DNA of 44,237 nt from Polaromonas sp. (GCA_013823635.1 PNML01000017.1:1-44237); one strand, 5' to 3'. Positions 20,740 to 31,539 are shown, numbered from the stretch's first letter. The notes: generated from the sequence alone by a model not told the origin. Numbers and translations: made by a program.

Positions 20740-21360
20740 TCAGTGCAATCCTCCGTAATTGTCCTCACGCACCACACGTGGTGTATTTTCCCGAGGCTCT
20801 ATGGTGATCGGCTCGTAAACCACACGACGGCGATCTGCGTCGTAGCGCATTTCCACGTAACCTGACAAAGGAAAGTCTTTTCTGAACGGATGACCGATGA
20901 ATCCGTAATCAGTCAAAATCCGGCGAAGGTCACTGTGACCATCAAATACCACCCCATACAGATCAAAGGCCTCCCGCTCAAACCATGATGCTGAAGCCCA
21001 AATTGACGTCACAGACTGCACGCGAGGAAAGTCATCATCCACCGCAAACACCTTCACACGCAAGCGATGGTTCAGGGTGACTGATAGCAAGTGAACAACC
21101 ACCGCGTAACGGAAGGGCGCCGAAAACTTGCCTTCATATGTCGAATAATCCACACCACAAAGGTCAATCAGCTGATCGAAAGCCAAGTCCTTGTGGGATT
21201 GCAGAAGTCGCATGACTTCCAAATAGTCGGACGCCCCCACCGTCAACATCACTTCACCCCGAGCAACCTGGAGATCGGCCACCATTGCCCCAAGTGCCGT
21301 CGAAATAGAATTCACCAATTCTTCAGGTGTGCGAGCATTTTCAGACATGATATTGAGCAT
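20740..21360 (-). CDS. nuoC: NADH-quinone oxidoreductase subunit C
   Basis: A 206-residue 30-kDa-type subunit of the connecting fragment. The conserved [31 protein letters not shown] region with its [12 protein letters not shown] continuation is present. Two ATGs, at 21360 and 21348, are possible starts, neither with a strong ribosome site. The longer is listed, only six bases after the nuoB stop. Confidence 0.95.
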   Translation of the reverse strand: MLNIMSENARTPEELVNSISTALGAMVADLQVARGEVMLTVGASDYLEVMRLLQSHKDLAFDQLIDLCGVDYSTYEGKFSAPFRYAVVVHLLSVTLNHRLRVKVFAVDDDFPRVQSVTSIWASASWFEREAFDLYGVVFDGHSDLRRILTDYGFIGHPFRKDFPLSGYVEMRYDADRRRVVYEPITIEPRENTPRVVREDNYGGLH

Positions 21361-21366
21361 GGATGA

Positions 21367-21846
21367 TTAAACACGCGCAATGGTGTTGGTCCGTCGAATT
21401 TTTTGCTGCAACTGAATGATTCCGTACAACAGAGCCTCCGCGGTCGGCGGACAACCTGGTACATAAACATCCACAGGAACCACGCGATCACATCCGCGAA
21501 CCACTGAATAACTGTAGTGATAGTAACCACCGCCATTCGCGCAAGATCCCATGGATAGCACCCACCGCGGCTCCGCCATCTGGTCGTACACCTTTCGCAG
21601 TGCCGGCGCCATTTTGTTGCACAGCGTACCCGCAACAATCATCAGATCAGACTGCCGAGGGCTGGCTCTGAAAACCTCCGCACCAAAACGCGCCAAATCG
21701 TACCTGGCGGTGGCGGCATGCATCATTTCCACCGCACAACACGCCAACCCAAAAGTCATTGGCCACAACGAACCCGTCTTGGCCCAATTCACCACCGAGT
21801 CATAACTGGTGGTGGCAAAGCCTTCTTTGAATACGCCCTCAATCAT
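21367..21846 (-). CDS. nuoB: NADH-quinone oxidoreductase subunit B
   Basis: A 159-residue subunit carrying the terminal [4Fe-4S] cluster N2 that reduces quinone. The ligands are the tandem Cys36-Cys37 ([12 protein letters not shown]), Cys102 ([14 protein letters not shown]) and Cys132 ([14 protein letters not shown]). The ATG at 21846 has GGAAGGA upstream and is preferred over a TTG two codons earlier. Confidence 0.97.
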   Translation of the reverse strand: MIEGVFKEGFATTSYDSVVNWAKTGSLWPMTFGLACCAVEMMHAATARYDLARFGAEVFRASPRQSDLMIVAGTLCNKMAPALRKVYDQMAEPRWVLSMGSCANGGGYYHYSYSVVRGCDRVVPVDVYVPGCPPTAEALLYGIIQLQQKIRRTNTIARV

Positions 21847-21861
21847 GTGCAAATCCTTCCG

Positions 21862-22221
21862 TCATTCCCAATCAAGAGCACCTTTTGCCCACTCGTAAGC
21901 AAACCCAACGACCAGAATGGCAAGAAAGACTACACCCGCCAGAAAGCCCGTCAAACCGATATCCGAAAAGGCAACAGCCCAGGGAATCAGAAATGCGATT
22001 TCCAGATCGAACAGTATGAAAAGAATGGCAACCAAGTAATAGCGCACATCGAATTTCATGCGCGCGTCTTCAAACGCTTCGAATCCACACTCGTAGGGGG
22101 AATTTTTTTCGGCATCAGGCCTGTTTGGTCCAAGGACATACCCCAAAACCTGAGGAATGATACCGATCGCAATACCAACAAGAATGAACAAAAGAACCGG
22201 TAAATACTGTTCAAGCTCCAT
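21862..22221 (-). CDS. nuoA: NADH-quinone oxidoreductase subunit A
   Basis: A 119-residue subunit with three helices. The conserved cytoplasmic loop [20 protein letters not shown] and the acidic helix [16 protein letters not shown] are seen. The start at 22221 follows GGAG at good distance; the frame extends five codons more without support. It is the first nuo gene, lying 46 bases downstream of tRNA-Leu. Confidence 0.97.
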   Translation of the reverse strand: MELEQYLPVLLFILVGIAIGIIPQVLGYVLGPNRPDAEKNSPYECGFEAFEDARMKFDVRYYLVAILFILFDLEIAFLIPWAVAFSDIGLTGFLAGVVFLAILVVGFAYEWAKGALDWE

Positions 22222-22267
22222 TCTTTGGCTCCGCATGGCGCATGCTTGCGCTTTGACTTGTCACTGA

Positions 22268-22352
22268 TGGTGCCGACGGCGAGACTCGAACTCGCACAGC
22301 TTTCGCCACTACCCCCTCAAGATAGCGTGTCTACCAATTTCACCACGTCGGC
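22268..22352 (-). tRNA. tRNA-Leu (anticodon GAG)
   Basis: An 85-nt class II tRNA reading on the minus strand. The acceptor stem GCCGACG pairs with CGTCGGC, followed by an encoded ACCA end. The D-arm contains AATTGGTAGAC, the anticodon stem CTATC/GGTAG encloses loop TTGAGGG with GAG at positions 34-36, and there is a long variable arm and a GTTCGAGTC T-loop. It lies between secG and nuoA, an arrangement common in beta-proteobacteria. Confidence 0.95.
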
Positions 22353-22393
22353 TGATGTGCAAGGTAGCCGATCTCGTCGGGTACCAGCCTTTT

Positions 22394-22399
22394 ATTGTA
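22394..22399 (-). promoter_or_regulatory. Candidate -10 element for tRNA-Leu / nuo transcription
   Basis: On the minus strand this reads TACAAT, about 42 bases upstream of the tRNA. No good -35 hexamer is seen at 16-18 bases. It lies between secG and the tRNA, so it could give a start independent of the tpiA-secG transcript. Confidence 0.3.
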
Positions 22400-22458
22400 A
22401 CTTGAAAAATGAGGGTTTCCCTGGATAAAAACCAACCAGCAAGCCCTGGGGCGTCAGG

Positions 22459-22812
22459 TCACTTTCCGGGTATCTGCGCAGCGCCGGTGACAGGCGCGGC
22501 AGGTTCGCTCACCGGCACCGTTGCGGCTGGTGCAACGGACTCCAGCACACTTCCGGATGAGGCGGGCTGGTGACCGCCCAGTGAAGCCAGCATCAAGGTA
22601 CTGACCAAAAACAAGGTTGCCAGCACGGCTGTGCTGCGCGAAAGAAAGTTGGCACTGCCGCTGGCACCAAACAAGCTGGCTGAACCAGCTCCACCGCTGC
22701 CAAAAGCCGCACCCGCATCCGCGCCCTTGCCGTGCTGAACCAAAATAAGACCGATCATGACCACCGCAGACACCAACTGAAGCACCTGCATGATGTTGGA
22801 AAAAATATTCAC
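22459..22812 (-). CDS. secG: Preprotein translocase subunit SecG
   Basis: A protein of about 117 residues with two membrane helices (about 5-25 and 60-80) and the conserved LILVQHGKGADAGAAFGSG loop between them. It assists SecYE-dependent export. Three starts are possible: GTG at 22818, GTG at 22812 and ATG at 22791. AGGAG sits five bases before the 22812 GTG, so that one is chosen. The Ala/Pro-rich C-terminal tail is typical for beta-proteobacterial SecG. It follows tpiA closely. Confidence 0.9.
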   Translation of the reverse strand: MNIFSNIMQVLQLVSAVVMIGLILVQHGKGADAGAAFGSGGAGSASLFGASGSANFLSRSTAVLATLFLVSTLMLASLGGHQPASSGSVLESVAPAATVPVSEPAAPVTGAAQIPGK

Positions 22813-22837
22813 ATTCACTCCTAGAAATCAAGTTCAT

Positions 22838-23593
22838 TCACACCGCACTGGCGGCAGCCACAATGGCCAGAAAATCGGCCGCTTTGAGCGATGCGCCGCC
22901 AATCAAGCCGCCGTCGATGTCAGGCTGGGACAGCAACAGCGCCGCATTCGACGCATTCATGCTGCCCCCGTACAAAATCCGAGGTAAAGACGCAGACCGC
23001 CCACACGCAGCCAACAACTGAGTCCGCAAAACCGCATGCACCTCTTGCGCCTGTTCAGGACTGGCCGTGAGTCCGGTGCCAATCGCCCAAACAGGTTCAT
23101 AGGCCACCACAATCTCTGTTGCGCAGTGCCCCACGGCATGAATGGCTGCCGCCAATTGACGCTTCACCACCATCATGGTTTGACCCGACTCACGCTCTGC
23201 CAAGGTCTCTCCCACGCACACAATGGGGGTGATGCCAGCGGCCAGCGCGCGCTGAGCTTTGGCAGCCACGACTGAATCCGACTCACCGTGGTACTGGCGA
23301 CGTTCAGAATGCCCCACCAAGGTGTAGCGACATGCAAAATCTCTCAACATGTTGGCGCTGATCTCACCAGTGAACGCGCCTTGATCGTGAGCGGATACAT
23401 CCTGCGCCCCCCATTTGATGGGCGTACGGACCAATGCATCTTGCACCTGCTGCAAGTACGCGGATGGCACACAAACCGCGACGTCACAAACGGAGTCCCC
23501 ACCCGCCATGCCAGACACCAACGCGGCCAACAAATCCCGATTGATGGCCAAGCTGCCATTCATTTTCCAGTTGCCTGCAATCAATTTTTTCAT
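22838..23593 (-). CDS. tpiA: Triosephosphate isomerase
   Basis: A 251-residue TIM-barrel enzyme interconverting dihydroxyacetone phosphate and glyceraldehyde 3-phosphate. Catalytic residues are Lys10 (AGNWKMN), His95 (GHSERR) and Glu166 ([11 protein letters not shown]); the phosphate-binding YGGSM and GGLIGGASL segments are also present. Normal length. It is upstream of secG with a short gap, and downstream of the quinone oxidoreductase gene. Confidence 0.97.
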   Translation of the reverse strand: MKKLIAGNWKMNGSLAINRDLLAALVSGMAGGDSVCDVAVCVPSAYLQQVQDALVRTPIKWGAQDVSAHDQGAFTGEISANMLRDFACRYTLVGHSERRQYHGESDSVVAAKAQRALAAGITPIVCVGETLAERESGQTMMVVKRQLAAAIHAVGHCATEIVVAYEPVWAIGTGLTASPEQAQEVHAVLRTQLLAACGRSASLPRILYGGSMNASNAALLLSQPDIDGGLIGGASLKAADFLAIVAAASAV

Positions 23594-23615
23594 GCTCGCT
23601 CCTCGTATTCCCAGA

Positions 23616-24629
23616 TCAAGGCTGGGGCTGCCAAGCCAACACCAATTTTCCGATGTGCTGGTTCGACTCCATCAGCGCGTGGGCGTCAGCGGCACATCCA
23701 GCAGGAAACACTTGATGGATGACGGGACGGATTACGTGGCTTTCGTACAGCGGCCACACCACCGACTGGAGTTGCCTGGCAATGTCCGCTTTGAAGGCCA
23801 CTGACCGCGGTCGCAGCGTGGAACCCGTGATGGTCAAACGCCGACGCAACACCAACCCCGCGTCCACCTCTGCATGGACACCGCCCTGAACCGCAATGAT
23901 CACCGAGCGGCCATCTTCCGCGAGACAGCGGACATTGCGCGCCACATAACTGCCAGCCACCATGTCCAGCACCACATCGACGCCTTCGCCGGCGGTGAGT
24001 CGCTGCACCTCGGTCACGAAATCCTGTTCCCGGTAATGGATGGCGTGGTCAGCGCCCAACGCCAGACAGGCTTCGGCTTTCTGGGCAGAACCCACCGTGA
24101 CCAACACTGTGGCGCCCAATGCCTTGGCCATCTGTATGGCAGTCACACCTATCCCACTCGAACCACCGTGAACCAGCAAAGACTCTCCTGCCAAGAGCCG
24201 AGCGCGATCAAACACATTGCTCCACACAGTGAACGTCGTCTCCGGCAGCGAGGCCGCCTCGATGTCCGACAAGCCTTTGGGCACCGGCAAGCATTGTCCG
24301 ACAGGTGCCACGCAGTACTGCGCGTAGCCTCCGCCAGCCACCAAGGCACACACACGGTCCCCCAACGAGATGCGGTTTTTCTCCATGGCAGCCTTGTCAC
24401 CGGCAACCACCACCCCCGCCACCTCCAGGCCAGGTATGTCCGATACGCCTGTGGGAGGCGAATACTTGCCCATTCGCTGCAGCACATCGGGACGATTGAC
24501 GCCTGATGCGCTCACCCGTATGAGCAACTCCCCTGGACCGGCCTGCGGCGTTGGTCTTTCACACAGGCGAAGCATGCCCGCCGCACCTGGGGCAGAAATT
24601 TCAACCGCTTGCATGGTGTCGGCAACCAT
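23616..24629 (-). CDS. NAD(P)H-quinone oxidoreductase, zinc-less MDR family (PIG3 type)
   Basis: A 337-residue medium-chain dehydrogenase/reductase without catalytic zinc ligands. It has the GroES-like N-terminal domain ([16 protein letters not shown], at about residues 41-56) and a nucleotide-binding fold ([17 protein letters not shown]). The pattern resembles the PIG3 quinone oxidoreductase group that uses NADPH to reduce quinones. The ATG at 24629 is listed; an in-frame ATG at 24614 is an alternative. It lies 14 bases after pnp and 22 before tpiA, so cotranscription is possible. Confidence 0.85.
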   Translation of the reverse strand: MVADTMQAVEISAPGAAGMLRLCERPTPQAGPGELLIRVSASGVNRPDVLQRMGKYSPPTGVSDIPGLEVAGVVVAGDKAAMEKNRISLGDRVCALVAGGGYAQYCVAPVGQCLPVPKGLSDIEAASLPETTFTVWSNVFDRARLLAGESLLVHGGSSGIGVTAIQMAKALGATVLVTVGSAQKAEACLALGADHAIHYREQDFVTEVQRLTAGEGVDVVLDMVAGSYVARNVRCLAEDGRSVIIAVQGGVHAEVDAGLVLRRRLTITGSTLRPRSVAFKADIARQLQSVVWPLYESHVIRPVIHQVFPAGCAADAHALMESNQHIGKLVLAWQPQP

Positions 24630-24643
24630 GGAATGCTTGCCCT

Positions 24644-26773
24644 TTACTGCTGTTGCTGAGCCTGCTCAGCGCCTTCTGAATTCCGGTCAATCAGCGCTTT
24701 CATGGACAACTTGACGCGCCCTTTCTCGTCTGTTTCCAGCACCTTGACACGGACAACCTGACCTTCACTGAGGAAGTCGGTCACCTTCTCGACGCGCTGA
24801 TGGGCAATCTGACTGATGTGCAACAGTCCGTCTTTACCAGGCAGCAAATTGATCAGTGCGCCGAAATCCAGGATTTTGGTGACCGGGCCTTCATAAATTT
24901 TGCCGATCTCCACTTCAGCCGTGATCTGTTCAATGCGGCGCTTGGCCTCATCGGCCTTGGCACCGTCCGTGGCGGCGATGGTGATCGTGCCGTCTTCTTC
25001 GATGTTGATCTGACAACCCGTTTCTTCGGTCAGCGCGCGGATCACCGCACCACCCTTGCCAATCACGTCGCGGATTTTTTCAGGGTTGATTTTCATGGTG
25101 AACAGCTTGGGGGCGAAATCCGACACTTCGGTTTTCGCCTCGCCCATGGCGGCCTGCATCTTGCCCAGAATGTGCATGCGCGCCTCCTTGGCCTGGGCCA
25201 GCGCGACCTGCATGATTTCCTTGGTGATGCCCTGAATTTTGATGTCCATTTGCAGTGCGGTGATGCCGTCGGTGGTCCCGGCCACCTTGAAGTCCATGTC
25301 CCCCAGGTGATCCTCATCACCCAGGATGTCGGTCAGCACGGCAAAACGATTGGCATCCTTGATCAGCCCCATGGCGATGCCTGCCACATGCGCCTTGAGC
25401 GGCACGCCTGCATCCATGAGCGCCAGACAGCCGCCGCACACAGACGCCATGGACGATGAGCCGTTCGACTCGGTGACTTCCGACACCACACGCATGGTGT
25501 ATGGGAAATCTTCCTTGCTGGGAAGGGCTGCAATCAGGGCACGCTTGGCCAAACGGCCATGGCCAATTTCGCGGCGCTTGGGGCTGCCAAAACGGCCTGC
25601 TTCGCCAGTGGCAAAGGGAGGCATGTTGTAGTGCAGCATGAAACGGTCTTCAAATTCGCCGGCCAGTGCGTCAATGCGCTGGGCATCTCGGTCAGTGCCC
25701 AGCGTGGCCACCACCAAAGCCTGGGTTTCGCCGCGCGTGAACAAAGCCGAACCGTGGGTCCGGGGCAACACACTATTGCGGATCTCGATGGCGCGCACCG
25801 TGCGCGTGTCGCGTCCGTCAATGCGTGGCTCGCCCGCCAGAATTTGGCCACGGACGATGCGTGCCTCAATGTCAAACAGCATGGATTCGACCTTGACACC
25901 ATCGAACTCCACACCTTCGGCCTTCAGACCAGCCATGACGGCGGCGTAGGCGTCACGGCAAGCTTGTGTGCGTGCCTGTTTGTTGCGGATTTGGTAAGCG
26001 GCTGCCAGCTTGTCACCGCCCAAGGCCTCCACCTTGGCAATGAGGGCTTCATCGCGGGCGGGTGCTTGCCAATCCCAAACCGGCTTGCCGGCGTCACGCA
26101 CCAGCTCGTTGATGGCGGCGATGGCGATGTTGCCCTGCTCATGGCCGTAGACCACAGCGCCCAGCATGACCTCTTCCGTCAGCTGCTGCGCCTCGGACTC
26201 CACCATCAGCACGGCGGCCTGGGTGCCCGCCACCACCAAGTCCAGCTGGCTGTCCTTCAGTTGGGTCTGACCGGGGTTGAGCACGTACTCGCCATTCACA
26301 TAACCCACGCGCGCCGCGCCGATGGGGCCGTTGAATGGGATACCGGAAATGGACAACGCCGCACTGGTGGCAATCATGGCGGCGATGTCGGCCTGCACCT
26401 CTGGGTTGAGGCTGACCACATGAACAATGACCTGGACTTCGTTGTAGAAACCCTCAGGAAACAGCGGGCGAATGGGGCGGTCGATCAGGCGACAGGTCAG
26501 CGTTTCCAACTCGCTGGGACGGCCTTCGCGCTTGAAGAAGCTGCCGGGAATTTTGCCTGCGGCGTAAGATTTTTCGGTGTAGTCGACCGTCAGCGGGAAG
26601 AAGTCTTGCCCTGCCTTGGCTTCATTTTTGGCCACCACGGTGGCCAACACCACGGTGCCGTCCATGTCCAGCAGCACGGCGCCCGTGGCCTGGCGGGCAA
26701 TCTCACCCGTTTCCATGGTCACCGTGTGCTGACCCCATTGGAAGGTTTTGGTTACTTTGTTGAACATCGTCAT
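24644..26773 (-). CDS. pnp: Polyribonucleotide nucleotidyltransferase (PNPase)
   Basis: A 709-residue 3'-5' phosphorolytic exoribonuclease. Two RNase PH domains (about 10-230 and 310-540) are followed by KH ([21 protein letters not shown], near 555) and S1 ([29 protein letters not shown], near 620) RNA-binding domains. The ATG at 26773 has AAGGA six bases upstream; the open frame continues 13 codons further without support. It follows rpsO, the usual order. In enterobacteria pnp is controlled by RNase III cleavage of its leader; no such site was established here. Confidence 0.97.
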   Translation of the reverse strand: MTMFNKVTKTFQWGQHTVTMETGEIARQATGAVLLDMDGTVVLATVVAKNEAKAGQDFFPLTVDYTEKSYAAGKIPGSFFKREGRPSELETLTCRLIDRPIRPLFPEGFYNEVQVIVHVVSLNPEVQADIAAMIATSAALSISGIPFNGPIGAARVGYVNGEYVLNPGQTQLKDSQLDLVVAGTQAAVLMVESEAQQLTEEVMLGAVVYGHEQGNIAIAAINELVRDAGKPVWDWQAPARDEALIAKVEALGGDKLAAAYQIRNKQARTQACRDAYAAVMAGLKAEGVEFDGVKVESMLFDIEARIVRGQILAGEPRIDGRDTRTVRAIEIRNSVLPRTHGSALFTRGETQALVVATLGTDRDAQRIDALAGEFEDRFMLHYNMPPFATGEAGRFGSPKRREIGHGRLAKRALIAALPSKEDFPYTMRVVSEVTESNGSSSMASVCGGCLALMDAGVPLKAHVAGIAMGLIKDANRFAVLTDILGDEDHLGDMDFKVAGTTDGITALQMDIKIQGITKEIMQVALAQAKEARMHILGKMQAAMGEAKTEVSDFAPKLFTMKINPEKIRDVIGKGGAVIRALTEETGCQINIEEDGTITIAATDGAKADEAKRRIEQITAEVEIGKIYEGPVTKILDFGALINLLPGKDGLLHISQIAHQRVEKVTDFLSEGQVVRVKVLETDEKGRVKLSMKALIDRNSEGAEQAQQQQ

Positions 26774-27009
26774 GGTTATTCCTTGAAAAGTCCGGCGGGT
26801 ACTCAGCCACACGCCAAACGGGTGAAAGGTGAAAGGCCACCCTCAACAGCCCGGGGTACACCTCAGAACACGATGCCATTCCAACAAAGCTCCGGGCCCT
26901 GAACCTTGATGGAATGACACAGCTTCGCTCTGAACAATGTCGCCCCTGAAATTCGGCGCAACCCCTTCGGGCCACACCCCTCGCCCCCACTTTCGTGGAC
27001 GCTTAAAGC
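26774..27009. other. Non-coding leader of pnp
   Basis: This gap between the rpsO hairpin and pnp has no convincing gene. It holds the AAGGA site for pnp next to 26774 and a short tandem GTGAAAG repeat (26823-26836). No clear promoter was found, so it may serve mainly as read-through mRNA leader. Confidence 0.4.
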
Positions 27010-27049
27010 GCAAAACGCCTGAGCTAGGCAACTAACTCAGGCGTTTTGC
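27010..27049 (-). terminator. Hairpin between rpsO and pnp
   Basis: A perfect 14-bp stem (27010-27023 with 27036-27049) encloses a 12-base loop. It lies 15 bases after the rpsO stop, and on the minus strand the stem ends in TTTTGC. It is probably a partial terminator or 3'-end processing signal for rpsO mRNA, with some read-through to pnp. Confidence 0.7.
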
Positions 27050-27063
27050 ATGCACATTGGCAA

Positions 27064-27330
27064 TTATTTGCGCAGACCCAGTTTGGCGATCAGTGCCACA
27101 TAGCGGTCGGCGTCTTTGGACTTGAGGTAGTCCAACAGTTTGCGACGACGGCTCACCATGCGCAGCAAGCCACGGCGACCATGGTGGTCTTTGGCGTGGG
27201 TTTTGAAGTGTGGTGTCAACTCGTTGATGCGAGCGGTCAGCAGACCTACTTGAACCTCAGGGCTACCGGTGTCGCCGGCAGAGCGGGCATTGGAGGCCAC
27301 CACTTCGGCCTTGATGGATTTAGCAATCAT
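27064..27330 (-). CDS. rpsO: 30S ribosomal protein S15
   Basis: An 88-residue ribosomal protein that binds 16S rRNA helices in the platform. The signature [36 protein letters not shown] is intact. The start at 27330 ([10 protein letters not shown]) follows AAGAGA; longer open frame upstream is non-coding. A perfect -10 hexamer lies about 107 bases upstream of the predicted start of translation. Confidence 0.97.
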   Translation of the reverse strand: MIAKSIKAEVVASNARSAGDTGSPEVQVGLLTARINELTPHFKTHAKDHHGRRGLLRMVSRRRKLLDYLKSKDADRYVALIAKLGLRK

Positions 27331-27443
27331 GATTCTCTCTTTACAACTTGCGTCCCGACGCAGCCAGTGAACCCATTTCCAGGGGGTGTCGCCAGCCGCA
27401 CCGGGCGTGAAAACCGACCACCCCAAATGGCGGCCAGCCCAAC

Positions 27444-27449
27444 ATTATA
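27444..27449 (-). promoter_or_regulatory. Candidate rpsO promoter -10 element
   Basis: The minus strand reads TATAAT here, which would start transcription near 27437 and give a leader of about 107 nt. The -35 region is weak (no TTGACA-like hexamer at 16-18 bases). It is just downstream of the stop of the binding-protein gene. Confidence 0.4.
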
Positions 27450-27461
27450 AGGGGCAACCGG

Positions 27462-28829
27462 TCAGGGTCGCTGCATCTGGCAACTGTGCGGCTGCTCAGC
27501 CTTGGCTGCGGTGACCGTGCGCAGGGTACGGAAGCCATAGCCAGAGCCTTCCACGTCAAACTGCACACCGGGCTGACCCTGCCGATCCATCACCGATACC
27601 ACCAATGGTTGCTGAAACTGGTGGTCGGCCGCGCGCATGCGCCCAGTCTGGCCTGCCATGCTGACCTGAGCGGACTCCATGGCCGACGCCAGCGCACCCA
27701 CATTCAACACAGGGCGCGGCTCAGCCGAGCGCAGCGCCCGTGAGCCAGCCCGCTCCAGCGACTGCGCCAGCGCCTCGATCATGAACTGCATGCGCAGGTG
27801 CACGTAATCGTCCGCGGGCTTGGGAAAGCGTTGGCGAAACGACTGGTAAAAGGCAGCGGACTCTGCTCCCTGCACATTGGGAAACCAATCGGCCACGGCA
27901 ATCACCTTGCCCACGCCGGCATCGCCGATGGCCGCGGGCGCCCCCATGGCGTTGCCATAAAACGTGTAGAACGTGCCGTCAAAGCCCACCTCCCGCGCGG
28001 CCTTGACCAGCAGGGTCAGGTCATTGCCCCAGTTGCCCGTCAGCACCGCCTGGGCTCCGCTGGCCTTGATTTTGGCCGCGTAAGGCAAAAAGTCTTTCAC
28101 CCGCGCCATGGGGTGCAGTTCGTCGCCCACGATGCGCACGTCGGGCCGTTCCACGGCCAGCTGGCGCTTGGCCTCTCGCAACACCGCCTGGCCAAAGCTG
28201 TAGTCCTGCCCTATCAGGTAGACGCTTTGCAGCGCTTTGTCGTCCTTGATCACGCTCATGAGCGCGGTCATGCGCATGTCCGCGTGCGCATCGAAGCGGA
28301 AATGCCAAAAGCTGCATTTCTCGTTGGTCAGCACGGGGTCCACCGCCGAATAGTTCAGGAACAGCACCTGGCGCGCGGGATCACGTTCGTTGTGCTTGTT
28401 GATGGCATCAATGAGCACCGCTGCCGTCGCAGAAGAGTTGCCCTGCAGCACCACCTGGATGCCGCCATCGATGGCGGAGCGCAGGGCTGACAGGGCCTCT
28501 TCGTTCTGACCTTTGCTGTCAAAACGCTCCAGCGCCAGCAGACGCTTGCCGCCAGGCAAATTCACGCCACCACGGGCATTCACGCGCTCTGTGGCCCACA
28601 CCAGGTTGCGGAAGACCGCCTCGCCCGTGTTGGCAAACGGACCCGACAGCCCCTCGATCATGCCCAGCCGAATGGGCGGCAGTGGAGCGGTGGCGGCCGT
28701 TTGGGCATGGGCACCCGACGCCGCCACGGCCAGCAACACCCAACACCAGCGGGTACACCAGGCTCGCCCACCGGTGGCGATGGCCTGCAGGACGCGCCAC
28801 GGCGCCGTCAAAGAAGATGGTTTTTTCAT
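27462..28829 (-). CDS. Orphan ABC transporter periplasmic binding protein (LivJ-like, type 1)
   Basis: A 455-residue exported protein with a signal peptide (Lys-rich start, hydrophobic core about 26-38, end at GAHAQ near 43). The mature part is a type 1 periplasmic binding fold of the branched-chain amino acid group: IRLGMIEGLSGPFANTGEA at the start and DYSFGQAVLREAKRQL in the second lobe. The start at 28829 (MKKPSS) gives a proper signal peptide but lacks a strong ribosome site. No permease or ATPase genes are adjacent, so the partner transporter and ligand are unknown. A sensory role is possible. Confidence 0.85.
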   Translation of the reverse strand: MKKPSSLTAPWRVLQAIATGGRAWCTRWCWVLLAVAASGAHAQTAATAPLPPIRLGMIEGLSGPFANTGEAVFRNLVWATERVNARGGVNLPGGKRLLALERFDSKGQNEEALSALRSAIDGGIQVVLQGNSSATAAVLIDAINKHNERDPARQVLFLNYSAVDPVLTNEKCSFWHFRFDAHADMRMTALMSVIKDDKALQSVYLIGQDYSFGQAVLREAKRQLAVERPDVRIVGDELHPMARVKDFLPYAAKIKASGAQAVLTGNWGNDLTLLVKAAREVGFDGTFYTFYGNAMGAPAAIGDAGVGKVIAVADWFPNVQGAESAAFYQSFRQRFPKPADDYVHLRMQFMIEALAQSLERAGSRALRSAEPRPVLNVGALASAMESAQVSMAGQTGRMRAADHQFQQPLVVSVMDRQGQPGVQFDVEGSGYGFRTLRTVTAAKAEQPHSCQMQRP

Positions 28830-28990
28830 GTCTGTTGTCTTTGATGTGGAGAACAAAAAGCCCACGCCCGCTGTCAGCCTGCGGGGCTCCGCCGCGCCGG
28901 TCGGCGTCAGGCCGCGCGATTATGTTGCAGAGCAACAATTTCCGGGTCAGCGTATCCCTGCCTTGAAAAAGGCTTTTGGTGTGGTAGGGA

Positions 28991-30091
28991 TCAAACGCCC
29001 ACGGCAGACAGTTCAGACAAGGGCCAACGTGGACGCACCGCGAAACTGTGGCCCGGCACACCGTCAGATGGGCACCACAAGCCCGCTTGCACGCGCATGG
29101 CAGCGGCCATGGCAATCATGGCGCCGTTGTCGGTGCACAGGTGCATTTCTGGGTAGTGAACGCGGATGCCCTGGCGCGCACACGCCGCGTTGAGTTGTTC
29201 ACGCAAGCGCCGGTTGGCCCCCACCCCTCCGGCCACCACCAGCCGCTGCAGCCCGGTCTGTGTCAGTGCCGACAGCGACTTGGCCACCAGCACATCCACA
29301 ATGGCGGCCTGGGTCGACGCCGCCACATCCGCACGCACGGCATCCCCCAGCACCAGCGCCGCATCAGCGGGCAAAGGGCCGGACAAATCGGCAGACAACA
29401 GCCGCTTCACCTGCGTCAGCACCGCCGTTTTGAGGCCTGCAAACGAAAAGTCCAAATCGCCACTGCGCAGCAGGGGGCGCGGCAACGCATACGCCTGAGG
29501 GTTGCCGTGCTCCGCCAAGCGGGACAGGCCTGGCCCACCCGGGTAGGGCAAACCCAGCAGCTTGGCCGATTTGTCAAACGCCTCGCCCGCCGCGTCGTCA
29601 ATGGTTTCGCCCAACAATGTGTAGTGGCCCACGCCATCCACCCGCATCAACTGGGTGTGCCCACCCGACACCAGCAACGCCACAAACGGAAAAGCCGGAG
29701 GATCGGCGCTGAGGAACGGTGACAGCAAATGGCCTTCCAGGTGGTGAATGCCCAGCACCGGTCGCTGCAAGGCCGCGCCCAGGGCCACCGCCACCCCGGC
29801 ACCCACCAGCAACGCACCGGCCAAGCCTGGCCCTTGGGTATACGCCACCAAGTCCACGTCGGACAGTGTGCACCCGGCCCCCGCCAGCACCTCGTCGGTC
29901 AGGGGCAATACCCGGCGGATGTGGTCGCGACTGGCCAACTCTGGCACCACGCCGCCGTAGGCCTGGTGCATGCTGATCTGGCTGTGCAGCGCGTGCGACC
30001 GCAGCAACGGTGGCGTCGACGCACCTGGCGTCACCTCGACCAAGGCCACACCGGTTTCGTCACACGATGATTCAATTCCTAGAATGCGCAT
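28991..30091 (-). CDS. tsaD: tRNA N6-adenosine threonylcarbamoyltransferase TsaD
   Basis: A 366-residue ASKHA-fold enzyme that, with TsaB and TsaE, makes t6A37 in tRNAs reading ANN codons. The N-terminal [14 protein letters not shown] motif and metal-binding HHLEGH (His117 and His121) are present, as are GGHTQL and the late [11 protein letters not shown] motif. The start at 30091 is chosen by homology; the open frame reaches 30262 but crosses the nasR promoter region. It is divergent from nasR. Confidence 0.97.
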   Translation of the reverse strand: MRILGIESSCDETGVALVEVTPGASTPPLLRSHALHSQISMHQAYGGVVPELASRDHIRRVLPLTDEVLAGAGCTLSDVDLVAYTQGPGLAGALLVGAGVAVALGAALQRPVLGIHHLEGHLLSPFLSADPPAFPFVALLVSGGHTQLMRVDGVGHYTLLGETIDDAAGEAFDKSAKLLGLPYPGGPGLSRLAEHGNPQAYALPRPLLRSGDLDFSFAGLKTAVLTQVKRLLSADLSGPLPADAALVLGDAVRADVAASTQAAIVDVLVAKSLSALTQTGLQRLVVAGGVGANRRLREQLNAACARQGIRVHYPEMHLCTDNGAMIAMAAAMRVQAGLWCPSDGVPGHSFAVRPRWPLSELSAVGV

Positions 30092-30112
30092 GGTCGGCAG
30101 TGTAAGGTGACA

Positions 30113-30128
30113 AGGCACGCTTGTTGCT
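30113..30128 (+). promoter_or_regulatory. Sigma-54 promoter of the NIT-ANTAR gene
   Basis: The bases AGGCACGCTTGTTGCT match the -24/-12 consensus (TGGCACG-N4-TTGCW) except the first T. GG (30114-30115) and GC (30126-30127) are correctly spaced. Transcription would start near 30139, 35 bases before the ATG at 30174. Confidence 0.7.
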
Positions 30129-30173
30129 TCAACACACTGCCTTGAGCCTGCCCACTCCCCCATCCCCCTTGCC

Positions 30174-31496
30174 ATGAAATCAGGTTTGCGCTTTTTGATG
30201 GCGGCCACGCGGTGTGAAATCGCCGAGCTGCAACAACTGGCCCACACCAGCGAGTTGGTCAACGTGACCGCTCGCTTGGTGCACGGCCTTCAGCATGAGC
30301 GCGGTCTGTCCAATCTTTACCTGGCCACTCCCACCGAACCCGACAGTCAACCGTTGCGCGACCAAATGGGCGAGTGCCAACGCACGGTGCAGGCCTTGCT
30401 GGCGTGTTTTGACACCTTGCACGACCAGGCCAACCACCAGGTGTCAGCCCATGTGGGCCACGGCGCCCGCCTGTTCAGCCGCATCGCCTACGTGCTGCAC
30501 GGCCTTGACGCATTGCCCCACTTGCGCCAGCGCGTCCTCCAGCGCCAATGGAGCGCACCGCAGGCAACCGCCGCCTACGTCAAGCTCATTGCCGGCCTGC
30601 TGGCGGTGGTGTTCGAGGCCGCCGACAGCGCCAGCGACCCCCAGGTGTCCCGCCTGCTGGTGGCGTTTTTCAACTTCATGCAAGGCAAGGAACTGGCCGG
30701 CCAGGAGCGCGCCACTGGCGCGGCGCTGCTGGCCGCTGGCAAACCCGATGCAGCCGGTCAGCAGCGTTTGCTCCACCTCATCGAGTCACAGGACCGCTGC
30801 TTCCAAATATTCAACGACTTTGCCAGCCCCGCCCTGCGTCAGTTGTGTGCGCAGTCGCAGGACCCGATGAACCTGGCCGAACTGGAGCGCATGCGCCGCC
30901 TGGCCTGCACCACCCCCACATCAGGGGCGCTGGACTGCGGGTTGGGGCCCGCCTGGTTCCATTGCTGCACACGCCGCATGGACGAGCTCATGAACGTGGA
31001 AACCCAACTGGCCCACGACCTCATGACCCTGTGCCAGGAAAAAATCGACGCCGCCCAGCAAACCCTCCAAGGTTGGAACAAATGGCAGCAGCCCCCCGCC
31101 GCCAACCCATCAGCCGAGGACGAGGACCGACAGGCCATGGTGTTCTTTGATGAGTTGCCGGCCCCCTTGTCCGACCCCCACACCTTGCTGGACGCGGCGC
31201 TCCCCGCCGTGGCGGGCGGCCACAGTTCGCAGGTGGAGCGCTCCATCCTGCAGCTGGTGCGCGAACAATCCCTGCGCCTGCAAACCATGGGAGCTGAGCT
31301 GGACACCGTGCGCGCCAGCCTGACCGAGCGCAAACTCATCGAGCGCGCCAAAGGCCTGCTGATGGCCCACCGCCAACTCAGCGAGGTGGAGGCCCACAAA
31401 CTCATGCGCCAGACCGCCATGAACCAGAACCGCCGCCTCAGCGACGTGGCGCAAACCGTCTTGGCCATGGCTGAAATGCTGCCTCCTGCCCGCTGA
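30174..31496 (+). CDS. nasR: Nitrate/nitrite-responsive antiterminator, NIT-ANTAR (NasR type)
   Basis: A 440-residue cytoplasmic regulator. The N-terminal all-helical NIT domain (about 27-290) carries the signature [17 protein letters not shown] (35-51), the type that binds nitrate or nitrite. The C-terminal ANTAR RNA-binding domain (about 375-436) shows [19 protein letters not shown] and [16 protein letters not shown]. In Klebsiella NasR, nitrate lets the ANTAR domain bind a two-hairpin leader RNA and prevent termination. The leader of nrtA, 190 bases downstream, has this structure, so it is the likely target. The sigma-54 promoter suggests nasR itself is nitrogen-controlled. It is divergent from tsaD. 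Confidence 0.92.
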   Translation: MKSGLRFLMAATRCEIAELQQLAHTSELVNVTARLVHGLQHERGLSNLYLATPTEPDSQPLRDQMGECQRTVQALLACFDTLHDQANHQVSAHVGHGARLFSRIAYVLHGLDALPHLRQRVLQRQWSAPQATAAYVKLIAGLLAVVFEAADSASDPQVSRLLVAFFNFMQGKELAGQERATGAALLAAGKPDAAGQQRLLHLIESQDRCFQIFNDFASPALRQLCAQSQDPMNLAELERMRRLACTTPTSGALDCGLGPAWFHCCTRRMDELMNVETQLAHDLMTLCQEKIDAAQQTLQGWNKWQQPPAANPSAEDEDRQAMVFFDELPAPLSDPHTLLDAALPAVAGGHSSQVERSILQLVREQSLRLQTMGAELDTVRASLTERKLIERAKGLLMAHRQLSEVEAHKLMRQTAMNQNRRLSDVAQTVLAMAEMLPPAR

Positions 31497-31517
31497 GCAC
31501 ATCGCGCGCATCCTGCT

Positions 31518-31532
31518 GCACCGCAGCAATGC
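31518..31532 (+). promoter_or_regulatory. Weak NtrC-like site upstream of nrtA
   Basis: Reads GCACC-N5-AATGC; the left half is perfect and the right half partial (consensus GCACC-N5-GGTGC). Its centre is 22 bp (two helical turns) upstream of the perfect site at 31540-31554. Confidence 0.3.
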
Positions 31533-31539
31533 ACAAAAC

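Noticed and set aside
28924-28990. Small hairpins after tsaD as a terminator
   Set aside because: Stems of five pairs (28924-28936 and 28960-28973) are present but lack a U-tract on the minus strand, so the evidence is too weak to annotate.
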